DNA of 64,000 nucleotides from Chitinophagales bacterium. Lineage in GTDB: Bacteria; Bacteroidota; Bacteroidia; Chitinophagales; UBA10324. Positions 34,441 through 43,213 of this stretch are shown here, one piece after another. Location of the stretch: the NCBI GenBank assembly GCA_025057275.1, contig JANWXQ010000004.1, positions 1-64,000 of the forward strand, read 5' to 3'. The translations under genes and the position numbers were made by a program. Position 1 is the first letter of the stretch. Each line of letters opens with the position of its first letter. The notes below the pieces were generated by a model. It worked only from the letters and a program-made list of their open reading frames with translations. It ran no database searches and was not told where the DNA came from.

Positions 34441-34986
34441 GTGCAACCTCGGCTGATTCTGGACAAGCGCAAACTGCAACTCACACTGGAGCGACTTTGT
34501 TATCAGCTGATTGAAAATCATCACGATTTTTCCGAAACGGTCCTGATCGGCGTACAGCCCAGAGGCATTCACCTGAGTAACCGCCTGGTTCAGCTGCTGG
34601 AGCAGATCACCGGTCGAGCCATGGCTTACGGATTTATTGATCCCACTTTTTTCCGGGATGATTACCGGATGACGGGAAAAAAATTTTCTCCCCGACAAAC
34701 CGAACTGCCCGTAAGCATTGAAGGCAAAAAGGTGGTTTTGATTGATGACGTGCTTTTCTCCGGTCGTACGGTGCGCGCTTCGCTGGATGCCCTTATGAGT
34801 TTCGGGCGGCCGCAAAAAGTGGAATTGCTTGTGCTTATTGACCGCCGCTTTACCCGGGAATTACCGATACAGCCTGACTATGTGGGCATGGTAGTGGATT
34901 CGCTTCCTTCCGAGAAAGTTACCGTAAAATGGGAGCAACTGGACGGTGACGACCAAATCTGGATTACCCCTTTAGCTTCAGGTTGA
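34441..34986 (+). CDS. pyrR: PyrR: uracil phosphoribosyltransferase / pyrimidine regulator
   Basis: A 181-residue protein, the normal family length, when started at the GTG at 34441; the frame is open 49 codons further up, but those lie upstream of the promoter and do not resemble PyrR. Motifs are LERLCYQLIENHHDF, IGVQPRGIHLS, the phosphoribosyl-diphosphate site VVLIDDVLFSGRTVRA, and LIDRRFTRELPIQPDYVG. In Bacillus PyrR binds pyr mRNA and controls attenuation. Here only about ten leader bases are expected, so no attenuator can lie upstream of this operon. The stop overlaps the pyrB start (TGATG). Confidence 0.94.
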   Translation: MQPRLILDKRKLQLTLERLCYQLIENHHDFSETVLIGVQPRGIHLSNRLVQLLEQITGRAMAYGFIDPTFFRDDYRMTGKKFSPRQTELPVSIEGKKVVLIDDVLFSGRTVRASLDALMSFGRPQKVELLVLIDRRFTRELPIQPDYVGMVVDSLPSEKVTVKWEQLDGDDQIWITPLASG

Positions 34987-35906
34987 TGGCCGGATTGCAG
35001 GTCACGCATCTCACAGGTATACGCGAGCTGAGCCTCAGCGATCTGCAACAGATTTTATCAACAACCGATCAATTTGCTGAAGTGCTCCAGCGGTCCGTCA
35101 AACAGGTGCCCAGCCTGCGCCATCTGACCGTCCTGAATCTGTTTTATGAATCTTCCACCCGAACGCGAATTTCCTTTGAACTGGCAGCCCGACGCCTTTC
35201 GGCTCAGGTGGTCAATTTTTCTGTAGCCGGATCGTCTGTGTCCAAAGGAGAAACACTGCTGGACACGGCACGCAATCTGGAAGCCATGCAAATGGATTTG
35301 GTGGTGGTACGTCATCAGGCCAGCGGAGCCGCCCACTTTCTTGCACAACAACTGCGTGCATCGGTAATCAATGCCGGCGACGGCATCAACGAACACCCCA
35401 CCCAAGCTTTGCTCGATGCCTACACGCTGCGCCAGTTTGCAGGCTCGCTGACGGGACTTAAAGTTGCCCTCATCGGCGATATCCGTCATTCGCGCGTGGC
35501 GCGGTCTAACATTTTTTGTTTGGGAAAACTGGGAGCACAGGTAGCCGTTTGCGGTCCTCCTTCGCTGATACCGCAGGCCATTGAAACCCTTGGCGTCACC
35601 GTTTTGCCAGATGTGGTTGAAGCTTTGCGCTGGTGCGACGTGGCATATGTGCTTCGTATTCAGCGCGAGCGCCAACAGGCAGGCTACTTTCCCTCATTGC
35701 AGGAATATGCTGCCTGGTTTGGCGTGCATGAGCGTGCCTTGCAGCAAGCCGGAAAAAAAGTGCCTATCATGCATCCGGGTCCGGTGAACCGGGACGTAGA
35801 GCTGGCTGCCGTTTTGGCCGATTCCGGACATTCCTTGATTCTGCAACAGGTTAAAAACGGCGTTGCAGTGCGCATGGCCGTATTGTTTTTGCTGGGGCAA
35901 CGCTAA
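34986..35906 (+). CDS. pyrB: Aspartate carbamoyltransferase, catalytic subunit
   Basis: A 306-residue enzyme that makes carbamoyl aspartate in pyrimidine synthesis. The carbamoyl-phosphate site FYESSTRTRISFELAARRL and the Lys-containing SVSKGETLLDT loop are present, as are HPTQALLDAYTLR and MHPGPVNRDVEL. The ATG at 34986 is one codon below an in-frame TTG and overlaps the pyrR stop. No regulatory pyrI gene is adjacent, which fits the ATCases that act as catalytic trimers. It is the last protein gene before tmRNA. Confidence 0.97.
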   Translation: MAGLQVTHLTGIRELSLSDLQQILSTTDQFAEVLQRSVKQVPSLRHLTVLNLFYESSTRTRISFELAARRLSAQVVNFSVAGSSVSKGETLLDTARNLEAMQMDLVVVRHQASGAAHFLAQQLRASVINAGDGINEHPTQALLDAYTLRQFAGSLTGLKVALIGDIRHSRVARSNIFCLGKLGAQVAVCGPPSLIPQAIETLGVTVLPDVVEALRWCDVAYVLRIQRERQQAGYFPSLQEYAAWFGVHERALQQAGKKVPIMHPGPVNRDVELAAVLADSGHSLILQQVKNGVAVRMAVLFLLGQR

Positions 35907-35924
35907 CCGGCCTTCTTTTTGCTG

Positions 35925-35932
35925 TATTTTTA
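35925..35932 (+). promoter_or_regulatory. -7-like element (TATTTTTA) of ssrA
   Basis: One mismatch to TAnnTTTG. It ends eight bases before the 5' end of the mature tmRNA, the right distance for a promoter. Confidence 0.45.
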
Positions 35933-35940
35933 CGCTTCCC

Positions 35941-36309
35941 GGGGCTGACCGGAATTGACAGCATTGTTCTTTGAATGTAAGCATGCCGAGCATTGGAAGT
36001 CACGCTCGATAATCTCCAACTTCCGACGCCATAATTGGCAACTCTTCTTACGCAATGGCCGCTTAATCGTTCAGGAACGATTAGCAGCCGGTTTCCGGCA
36101 GGTGGTGCGCTGCAGCCTGCCAGCGAAGCCTCATCGCGCAGCGCTGGTTGTCTGATGCCGGTTGCAGACAACGAGAGATTATACCGGCTACGTTGCGGCA
36201 GTGGCTGTTGTGCGCCAGGCCGCAGCGGAATCCCTAAGCGCAACTAAGCATGTAGAAAGCATTCACTGACTATGTCTGGACCAGGGTTCGAATCCCTGCA
36301 GCTCCACCA
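35941..36309 (+). ncRNA. ssrA: tmRNA
   Basis: A 369-base transfer-messenger RNA that rescues stalled ribosomes. The 5' end GGGGCTGACCGGAATTGACA and the 3' end with the T-arm GGTTCGAATCC and CAGCTCC-ACCA form the tRNA-like domain; GGGGCTG pairs with CAGCTCC with one G-U. The 3' CCA is encoded. The tag reading frame is at 36037-36063 (GGC AAC TCT TCT TAC GCA ATG GCC GCT, stop TAA at 36064-36066) and encodes GNSSYAMAA. The tag start is inferred from the alignment with other Bacteroidota tags of the form GxxxYA(L/M)AA. The RNA ends one base before the GH31 stop codon on the other strand. Confidence 0.93.
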
Positions 36310-36310
36310 C

Positions 36311-38740
36311 TTACCAACGTAACCGCAGTTGCCGAGAGCCCCCGGCAAACGCAACGGTTACTTCCAATACCTCTTCTTCCGCTTTCCATTTCCATCCGCC
36401 TGATAGTTGCCGGTTGTCCAGATACAACCGTTTAGGGCGTGTTTTTAACCCGTAAACCCTGAAGCGTAGGTTGAGGGTGTCAGCCATACCGGGATAACGA
36501 CCCGCTGATGCGCTGATGCTCAATTGCAAACTTTTGGCTTCGGGCCGGGCCTGGAAAGACAATAGACGGAAGGCTCCTGTTTCCCAGGTGCGATTGGTGA
36601 GGCCGTCATCCTGAAAGCATTCGTAGCTGCTGGCGGTATCAGCAACGTAGTAGTCCACGGTGAGTTCGGTTTGATTGTTGGCCTGGGTGTGGGGTATGGG
36701 TGCGGCCTGGGGAATGAAGCTGCCGGACCGGGCAAAAACGGGAAGCTCTTCCAACTTTACTGGTACAGTGATGAACTGATCTCCGTTAAGCCTTGTTGAG
36801 GAAAACAAGGGGTACCAAAGCCCTGGTGGCAGATAAATCCGCCGTTCACAGGCTTGGGCTTCCCAAACCGGAGCGATAAGCAACGCATCGCCGAGCAAGA
36901 ACTGATCGTCAGCTTGCAGCAAATTGGGATTAGAGAAATCATCATACCACAACGGGCGCATCAGGGGGTCGCCCTGTTGCCAGTGCCGGAAACTCAATGT
37001 ATACAAATAAGGCATTAAGGCATAACGCAGCTGGTAATAGCGGCGAAGGACCGAGCGGTAGGGCTCCGGATACAATGCCGGCTCGGAGGGGATGCTTTTT
37101 ACCTCGGGCACCAAATCTTCGAGCGCTGTGCCATGCGGTCGAAGAATAGGCGTAAATACCGAAAACTGCACCCAGCGGGTAAACAGTTCGGGGTCGAAGT
37201 CGCCCATGGCAAATCCCCCGGCATCGGAGTGAATGTAGGGGATGCCGCACAGACTCAGGCTGAGCAGAATCGGCAACTGAGCCCGCAGACCACTCCAGCT
37301 CCGGCTGACGTCGCCAGTCCATGGAAACACCCGATAACGCTGACTTCCGGCAAAGCCGGCCCGGTTGAGATGAAACAGCCGAACGTCAGGATAGGTCCGA
37401 TCATAGAAGTCGCTGAGCATCTTACTCCACCAATGGCCGTACAGGTTATGCACTTCATCGGCAGCAAATTTTCGGGTATGCCCAAGGTCGCTGAGGTCAT
37501 GATACAGGTCGGGAGGATGCTTTTCCGGTTCGCCCAGATCGCCCCACCAACCGGCTACGCCATGGCGGATTTGTTTTTGGTAATGGGACAGAAACCAGGC
37601 TTGGGCATCGTTGCGGAACAAATCGAGCAGACCCCCGCGGCCGAAATAGAAATCGGTAAGCACGTAAGGCTTTCCGCTGCTGTCGGTGGCGTGGTAGGGC
37701 AGAGAGGCACGGTAATTACTTGACGTTTCCACAACGAAAGGCTCTGTAATCAGAACGGTGCGAACACCCTGTCGGGCAAAATCGCGAATCATGCCCGGCG
37801 GATCCGGCCAGCGTTCGGCATTGACCCAGTCCAGATTACCCAACGTTCCCTGAATGCTGTCACCAAACCAGAACAAATCCAGAACTACTGCATCAAAAGG
37901 AAATCGTTCCTCCTGCATTTTTTTTACTATGAATTCGGTCTGCTGCCGGCTGCGATAACCAAAACGGCTGACAAAAGCCCCCAGAGCCCATAGCGGTGGC
38001 AATGGCTGGCGGCCGGTCAGGCTGGTGTAGCGTTGAACAAGTTGCTGCGCATTCTTTCCGAAGAAAACATAAACATTTAGCTCGCCGCTGACGAAAGCCA
38101 CATCCAGAAATCGTGAATTGGCCGCGCCGGCATCGGCATAGCCCCGGGAACCATTATCAAAAAACAAAGCATAACCGCGGTTGGAGAAAAACAGCGGCAC
38201 CGAAAAGTTCAGGTTGACAGCCCCTTCTGCATAGCCGTAATGTGGCTGGTTGTATAATTCCATGCGATACCCTCTGCGATTCATCGGAATCGCACGTCCG
38301 CCGCCGCCAAAAAGCTGTTCCTCCGGTTGCAGAAAAAAGCGAAAGCCATGATACGATCCGTCATGCAGTGCAAGCGGCAACGGCAATTGGGTTCCTGTAC
38401 CGTCTTGAACAAACCACTGCCGGCGGCTCAGATGCAGGCTCAGGTCATTGAGCTGAACGATGGTGTCGGTTCCGGTTTGGACAGAAACGGCTACCCTGCG
38501 AATGGGCAGCACAACGGCATCTGAAATCTGCTCATTTGTTCGGTAAAAATCGGGTCGGTACACCACGTGAAGTATGCCGGAAGCCGGAGAGGAAAAACGC
38601 CAGGTAGCATCGGCAGTTCGCCACACCACTACCTCGGCGGAATCGCTCTGAACCTTGCAGCAAATCAGTTCCTGCCCTGAGCCGGCATGCCACAGCACAC
38701 AGGGCACAAGGGACAGCAGCAAAATTTTTTTCCTCCACAT
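36311..38740 (-). CDS. Glycoside hydrolase family 31 protein (alpha-glucosidase/xylosidase type)
   Basis: An 809-residue exported glycosidase with signal peptide MWRKKILLLSLVPCVLWHAG. It has the N-terminal beta-sandwich (GGGGRAIPMNRRGYRMEL) and a TIM barrel with VVLDLFWFGDSIQG. The predicted nucleophile Asp lies in GWWGDLGEPEKHPPD and the acid/base in the region RYRVFPWTGDVSRSWSGL, with HSDAGGFAMGDFDPELFTRW. C-terminal beta domains follow (QDDGLTNRTWETG). It cleaves terminal alpha-linked glucose or xylose; which one cannot be said. It stands alone, without SusC/SusD neighbours. Confidence 0.93.
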   Translation of the reverse strand: MWRKKILLLSLVPCVLWHAGSGQELICCKVQSDSAEVVVWRTADATWRFSSPASGILHVVYRPDFYRTNEQISDAVVLPIRRVAVSVQTGTDTIVQLNDLSLHLSRRQWFVQDGTGTQLPLPLALHDGSYHGFRFFLQPEEQLFGGGGRAIPMNRRGYRMELYNQPHYGYAEGAVNLNFSVPLFFSNRGYALFFDNGSRGYADAGAANSRFLDVAFVSGELNVYVFFGKNAQQLVQRYTSLTGRQPLPPLWALGAFVSRFGYRSRQQTEFIVKKMQEERFPFDAVVLDLFWFGDSIQGTLGNLDWVNAERWPDPPGMIRDFARQGVRTVLITEPFVVETSSNYRASLPYHATDSSGKPYVLTDFYFGRGGLLDLFRNDAQAWFLSHYQKQIRHGVAGWWGDLGEPEKHPPDLYHDLSDLGHTRKFAADEVHNLYGHWWSKMLSDFYDRTYPDVRLFHLNRAGFAGSQRYRVFPWTGDVSRSWSGLRAQLPILLSLSLCGIPYIHSDAGGFAMGDFDPELFTRWVQFSVFTPILRPHGTALEDLVPEVKSIPSEPALYPEPYRSVLRRYYQLRYALMPYLYTLSFRHWQQGDPLMRPLWYDDFSNPNLLQADDQFLLGDALLIAPVWEAQACERRIYLPPGLWYPLFSSTRLNGDQFITVPVKLEELPVFARSGSFIPQAAPIPHTQANNQTELTVDYYVADTASSYECFQDDGLTNRTWETGAFRLLSFQARPEAKSLQLSISASAGRYPGMADTLNLRFRVYGLKTRPKRLYLDNRQLSGGWKWKAEEEVLEVTVAFAGGSRQLRLRW

Positions 38741-38823
38741 GATTGGTTTGATCTTTTTCTCTAATGCATCAGGCTAAAGGCCCGGCCCGAAAACCAGGAA
38801 AAATGCAAGCCGACGTTCGTAGC

Positions 38824-38831
38824 TAACTTAG
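38824..38831 (+). promoter_or_regulatory. -7-like element (TAACTTAG)
   Basis: One mismatch to TAnnTTTG, 29 bases before the thiolase ATG. The same variant form (TAGCTTAG) occurs upstream of the radical SAM gene on the minus strand at 10811-10818. Confidence 0.35.
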
Positions 38832-38860
38832 CCACCGGTTTTTGAATTCAGGACCTAAAA

Positions 38861-40039
38861 ATGAAAGCCGTTTATCTGTTGAGTATTGCCCGAACGCCCA
38901 TTGGCAGTTTGGGAGGATCGCTGGCATCGGTTCCGGCCACGGAACTGGGGGCTATTGCCGTGCGGGGCGCCCTGGAGCGTTCCGGACTGGAGCCTAAAGA
39001 TGTGCAGGAGGTGTACATGGGCAATGTGCTCAGCGCCAATCTGGGGCAGGCTCCGGCCCAGCAGGTATCCATTGCTGCGGGCATACCTACCCATGTTCCC
39101 TGCACCACGGTGAACAAGGTGTGCGCATCTGGTATGAAGGCCATCATGCTGGGAGCGCAGAGCATCATGACGGGAATCAACGAAGTTGTGGTATGCGGCG
39201 GCATGGAGAGCATGAGCAATGCACCGTATTATTTGGCCAAGGCACGATTCGGCTACCGGTACGGAAACAGCGAGGTCATTGACGCTATTGTGCGCGATGG
39301 ACTTCAGGATCCATACAGCTTGAAAATGATGGGTAATGCCGGAGAACTGTGTGCACGTACGCATGGAATCAGCCGCGAAGAACAGGACCAGTATGCGCGG
39401 CTTTCCTACGAACGGGCCCAGCAGGCCATGCGATCCGGTGCGTTTCATGAAGAGATTGTGCCGGTAGAAGTTACTTCGGGCAAGGAGCGTATGAAAGTGA
39501 CGGAAGACGAAGAACCCGGAAAGGTGAAGTACGACAAGATACCCACGCTCAAGCCTGCCTTCGAAAAGGATGGAACCATCACCGCTGCCAATGCCTCCAA
39601 AATCAACGACGGTGCAGCGGCCGTGGTGCTGGCAGGAGAAGAGGTGGTTAAACGATTGAATCGAAAACCGCTGGCCCGCATTCTGGGCTTTGCCGATGCT
39701 TCGCAGGAACCGGACTGGTTCACCACCACTCCGGCGCTGGCCATGCCTAAGGCCATGAAAATGGCCGGCCTGAAACCCGAAGAGGCCGACCTGTACGAAA
39801 TCAATGAAGCCTTCTCCGTGGTGGCGCTGATCAACGCCCGCTTGTTGAACATTGATACAGAGAAGCTGAATGTGTTTGGCGGGGCTGTGGCCCTGGGTCA
39901 TCCGATAGGCTCTTCCGGCGCCCGCATCATCGTAACGCTGACCAATGCCCTTCGCCAAAAGGGTAAGCGCATCGGACTGGCCGGAATTTGCAACGGGGGA
40001 GGCGGGGCCAGCGCCCTGGTGCTGGAAAGCCACAGTTAA
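38861..40039 (+). CDS. Acetyl-CoA C-acetyltransferase (thiolase)
   Basis: A 392-residue thiolase that joins or cleaves acyl-CoA units. The nucleophile is C88 in VNKVCASGMKAI. The GGMESMSNAPY segment, NEAFSVVALI, the His of GGAVALGHPIGSSGARI and the second Cys of GICNGGGGASALV are all in place. The biosynthetic (acetoacetyl-CoA) type is most likely from length and the GHPIGSSGAR motif. No other beta-oxidation gene is next to it. The opposite strand is open over the same length, which is a codon-use shadow. Confidence 0.95.
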   Translation: MKAVYLLSIARTPIGSLGGSLASVPATELGAIAVRGALERSGLEPKDVQEVYMGNVLSANLGQAPAQQVSIAAGIPTHVPCTTVNKVCASGMKAIMLGAQSIMTGINEVVVCGGMESMSNAPYYLAKARFGYRYGNSEVIDAIVRDGLQDPYSLKMMGNAGELCARTHGISREEQDQYARLSYERAQQAMRSGAFHEEIVPVEVTSGKERMKVTEDEEPGKVKYDKIPTLKPAFEKDGTITAANASKINDGAAAVVLAGEEVVKRLNRKPLARILGFADASQEPDWFTTTPALAMPKAMKMAGLKPEEADLYEINEAFSVVALINARLLNIDTEKLNVFGGAVALGHPIGSSGARIIVTLTNALRQKGKRIGLAGICNGGGGASALVLESHS

Positions 40040-40093
40040 TCCGTGCGGCCGCCCAATTTTTTCAGGCCGGTATCGTTAGTCCGTTAGCAGCGC

Positions 40094-41017
40094 ATGAAAT
40101 CCGCCGCTTTTCGGCTGCTGTTCCTGCTCCTGCCTGCTGTGGTTCCGGCAACAGCAAAGGAAACCGGGACGCCTGCTGCAGATTCACTAATTGCCCTGAT
40201 GGAAGACAGTCTGGCCGGTTTGTCCGACTCCATGGTATTGGCGCGTGATCAGTTGGTCAGGCAAAATGCCTGTTACACGTTTATTCCCTTGCTGGTGCGG
40301 GCCTTGCGTCAGCCGGGTTCTTTCGATTATCCTTTTTCCCGCCTGCGCAGCATTTCCATTCTCTATCCGGACGATCGCAGCTTCCGCATCTTCACCTGGG
40401 CCCTGCGGTTCGACGACTTCTCGTACCGCTACTATGGGGCCATTCAGATGAACCAGCGCGATGAACTGAAGCTGTTTCCGCTATACGATGCCCGGGCACT
40501 GATTCGCAAACTCGCCGATACGGTTACCGACCACCAACGCTGGCCGGGGGCCGTGTATTACAAGCTGAAAACCATTACCACCCCTTCCGGCAAGACGTAC
40601 CACCTGTTGTTCGGCTGGGATGGCCACACGGCACAGAGCAACCGCAAGGTGATTGAGGTTTTGTCGTTTGTGAAGGGAAAGCCGGTGTTTGGTGCAGCCC
40701 TTTTTGATTTTGGCCCGCAGGACAGCAGAAACCGCATCAAAAGATACATCGTGGAGTACAAGGAAAACGCCGTAGTTACCCTCAACTATGACCCCGATCT
40801 GCAAATGATCATCACCGATCATTTGCAGCCGGAAGCGCCACAGCTCAGGGGGGATTATCGCTATTATGTCCCTGATGGTACTTACGAAGGGTTTCAATGG
40901 GAAGGCAAAAAGCTTCGCTATGTGGAACAGGTTTTTACCTCCACACAGGCCGAACCGCCGTTTGAGCGTCCTGTGGATTTCCGCAAGCGAAAAAAGTGGT
41001 ACGATCCCCAACGCTGA
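40094..41017 (+). CDS. Conserved hypothetical secreted protein
   Basis: A 307-residue protein with a signal peptide (MKSAAFRLLFLLLPAVVPATA). A central block, GKTYHLLFGWDGHTAQSNRKVIEVL, and the preceding LPLYDARALIR-like segment recall hypothetical proteins found across Bacteroidota, for which I know no function. The final segment YYVPDGTYEGFQWEGKKLRYV is strongly conserved in that group from memory. It is 54 bases after the thiolase and 71 bases before the UMF1 transporter gene. It is probably periplasmic. Confidence 0.78.
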   Translation: MKSAAFRLLFLLLPAVVPATAKETGTPAADSLIALMEDSLAGLSDSMVLARDQLVRQNACYTFIPLLVRALRQPGSFDYPFSRLRSISILYPDDRSFRIFTWALRFDDFSYRYYGAIQMNQRDELKLFPLYDARALIRKLADTVTDHQRWPGAVYYKLKTITTPSGKTYHLLFGWDGHTAQSNRKVIEVLSFVKGKPVFGAALFDFGPQDSRNRIKRYIVEYKENAVVTLNYDPDLQMIITDHLQPEAPQLRGDYRYYVPDGTYEGFQWEGKKLRYVEQVFTSTQAEPPFERPVDFRKRKKWYDPQR

Positions 41018-41088
41018 AAGCCGGCAAGGAAACCTGGCGGCTGTGCGGGAAGAGCAATCCAGATCTGGCGAACCGTTAACTTGCCGCC

Positions 41089-42426
41089 ATGCGCAAATCG
41101 CGCTATCAGCGCAATTCGCCGGCGCTCATCCGCGCATGGGCTTTTTATGACTGGGCCAACTCTGTTTATTCCCTGAGCATTGCCACGGCGGTATTCCCTT
41201 TGTACTATGCCCAGGCCACGGCTGCAGCAAACGATGGCTTGGTTACTCTGCTGGGGCGAACCTACACCAACGATGCGCTTTATTCCTACACCGTATCGCT
41301 GTCTTTTCTGGCTGTAGCGCTTGCAGCTCCCTTGCTGGCACCCCTGGCCGACCAGAGGCGAAACAAGCTGGCCTTTATGCAGTTTTTCTGTTATCTGGGA
41401 TCGATCAGTTGTTGCCTGCTGTATTTTTTCAATGGTGCAAATGTGGGCTGGGGGCTGCTGTTTTTCGGAATGGCTTCGTTTGGTTTTGCATCCAGCCTGG
41501 TGTATTACAATGCTTTTCTCAAAGAAATTGCCGATGAACGCCATCACGACCGGATCAGCTCCCTCGGTTTTTCCCTGGGATATGCCGGAAGTGTGCTGCT
41601 GCTGATCCTCAATCTGGTGATGGTCATGCAGCCTGCGTGGTTTGGCATCCGCGATGCGGCTCATGCAAGCCGCATCAGTTTTGTTACAGTAGGACTGTGG
41701 TGGATGCTTTTTGCGCAGATCCCTTTTTATGCGCTGCGGCGGTTTGAACGCAGCCGAAGCAGCAGGCCACTTGCCTCGGGGCTGCTCGCCGGAGGCTATC
41801 GGAGGCTCAGGCATGTGCTGGGCGAGATGAAGCATCATCCGGAGCTGCGCCAATATCTTATAGCCTTTTTTTTGTTTAATGCCGGAGTGCAAACCATCAT
41901 GTATCTGGCTTCGTTATTTGGGGCGGAAGTCATTTTTCACAACGATCCGAACGGAACGGCCAAGCTGATTGCCTGCGTATTGATCATTCAGTTGGTAGCC
42001 ATTGGAGGTGCGCAGTTGTTCTGGCGCGTTTCGGCAAGGCACGGCAACGCAAAAGCCCTGTCAGCAAGCCTTCTGATCTGGATGCTCATCTCTGTACTGG
42101 CCTATATCATTACCACGGAGTATGAATTTTATGTAGTGGCCGTGCTGGTGGGTTTGGTGATGGGCGGCACCCAGGCGTTGGCGCGGTCTACCTACGCCAA
42201 GTTGCTTCCCACCCGCTCCGATTCGGCATCCTTCTTCAGTTTTTTTGATGCCACGGAAAAGCTGGCTACGGTAACCGGAACGGCTTTGTTTGGGCTGGTG
42301 GCTGAACTTACCGGTTCCATGCGGCATGTGGCCTGGCTGCTGCTGCTGTTGTTTGCCCTGGGATGGCTGCTGCTGTGGCCGCTGCAACGGGCAACGGCCC
42401 TCCAGCCTGAAGCGAATGTAGGATGA
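41089..42426 (+). CDS. MFS transporter, UMF1/Atg22-like
   Basis: A 445-residue integral membrane protein with about 12 helices. The N-terminus RAWAFYDWANSVYSLSIAT and the later LPTRSDSASFFSFFDATEKL are typical of the UMF1 group, related to the yeast vacuolar effluxer Atg22. The substrate in bacteria is not established; efflux of small metabolites such as amino acids is possible. A TAACTTG element ends five bases before the ATG. A Fe-S oxidoreductase-like gene follows 64 bases later. Confidence 0.9.
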   Translation: MRKSRYQRNSPALIRAWAFYDWANSVYSLSIATAVFPLYYAQATAAANDGLVTLLGRTYTNDALYSYTVSLSFLAVALAAPLLAPLADQRRNKLAFMQFFCYLGSISCCLLYFFNGANVGWGLLFFGMASFGFASSLVYYNAFLKEIADERHHDRISSLGFSLGYAGSVLLLILNLVMVMQPAWFGIRDAAHASRISFVTVGLWWMLFAQIPFYALRRFERSRSSRPLASGLLAGGYRRLRHVLGEMKHHPELRQYLIAFFLFNAGVQTIMYLASLFGAEVIFHNDPNGTAKLIACVLIIQLVAIGGAQLFWRVSARHGNAKALSASLLIWMLISVLAYIITTEYEFYVVAVLVGLVMGGTQALARSTYAKLLPTRSDSASFFSFFDATEKLATVTGTALFGLVAELTGSMRHVAWLLLLLFALGWLLLWPLQRATALQPEANVG

Positions 42427-42490
42427 TGCAGCATGGCCGCCGCAAAAGGGTTTGCTGCTTGGCTGTTAATTTCGCCGGAACTGCAACCAG

Positions 42491-43210
42491 GTGCGAGTCA
42501 GACTGTTTGTGCCGTGTTTTGTGGATCAATTATTCCCGCAAACGGCTTTTAATACGGTTAAAGTCCTGCGCAAAGCAGGTTGTGAAGTAGACTATTATCC
42601 GGAGCAAACCTGTTGTGGCCAACCGGCATTTAATGCCGGTTTCTGGGATGAAGCCAGACCTGTATGCGAAAAATTCATCCAGGACATGGCCGATGCGGAA
42701 TACGTGGTGGCGCCCAGCGGCAGTTGTGTGGGGTTTGTACGTAATTTTTATCAGGAGTTATTTGAAAATTCTGCCCTGCACAATGAAAGCCGGCAATTGG
42801 GCCGCCGGATCTATGAGCTGTCGGAGTTTTTGGTGGATGTATTGCAGCTCAGCGATCTGGGAGCACGGCTTCACGGCGTAGCCACTTACCACGATGCCTG
42901 CGGGGCTTTACGCGAATGCCGGATCCGCGAAGCGCCGCGACGATTGTTGGCTCATGTTCAGGGCCTGGAACTGCGCGAAATGAACGACAGCGAAAGCTGC
43001 TGCGGCTTTGGAGGCACTTTTGCGGTCAAGTTTGATGAAATATCTGCCGCTATGGCGCATCAGAAAATGGAGCAGGCCGCAGCCACCGAAGCACAGTTTG
43101 TGATTTCCACCGACTACAGTTGTCTGATGCACCTGGACGGGTATTTTAAAAAACAGGGCAGTAGGTTGCAGGTCATGCATCTGGCCGATGTACTGGCCAG
43201 CGGCTGGTAA
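42491..43210 (+). CDS. CCG-domain Fe-S oxidoreductase subunit (LutA/YkgE-like)
   Basis: A 239-residue protein with two cysteine-rich CCG motifs: YYPEQTCCGQPAFNAG near residue 37 and NDSESCCGFGGTFAVKF near residue 170. It also has MRVRLFVPCFVDQLFP. This is the pattern of LutA/YkgE, one of three subunits for lactate oxidation. The partners LutB and LutC are not next to it. The start is GTG, preceded by a TAATTTCG element at 42467-42474. It may act with proteins encoded elsewhere. Its stop is three bases from that of the converging DUF2490 gene. Confidence 0.9.
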   Translation: MRVRLFVPCFVDQLFPQTAFNTVKVLRKAGCEVDYYPEQTCCGQPAFNAGFWDEARPVCEKFIQDMADAEYVVAPSGSCVGFVRNFYQELFENSALHNESRQLGRRIYELSEFLVDVLQLSDLGARLHGVATYHDACGALRECRIREAPRRLLAHVQGLELREMNDSESCCGFGGTFAVKFDEISAAMAHQKMEQAAATEAQFVISTDYSCLMHLDGYFKKQGSRLQVMHLADVLASGW

Positions 43211-43213
43211 TCA

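Noticed and set aside
38855-40033. A 392-codon open frame on the minus strand exactly opposite the thiolase
   Set aside because: It mirrors the thiolase codon by codon, encodes no recognisable domain and results from third-position GC bias; the plus strand is a clear thiolase.
40918-41892. A 324-codon minus-strand frame opposite the transporter gene
   Set aside because: It covers parts of two good genes and has a Gln/His-rich, unstructured translation typical of a shadow.
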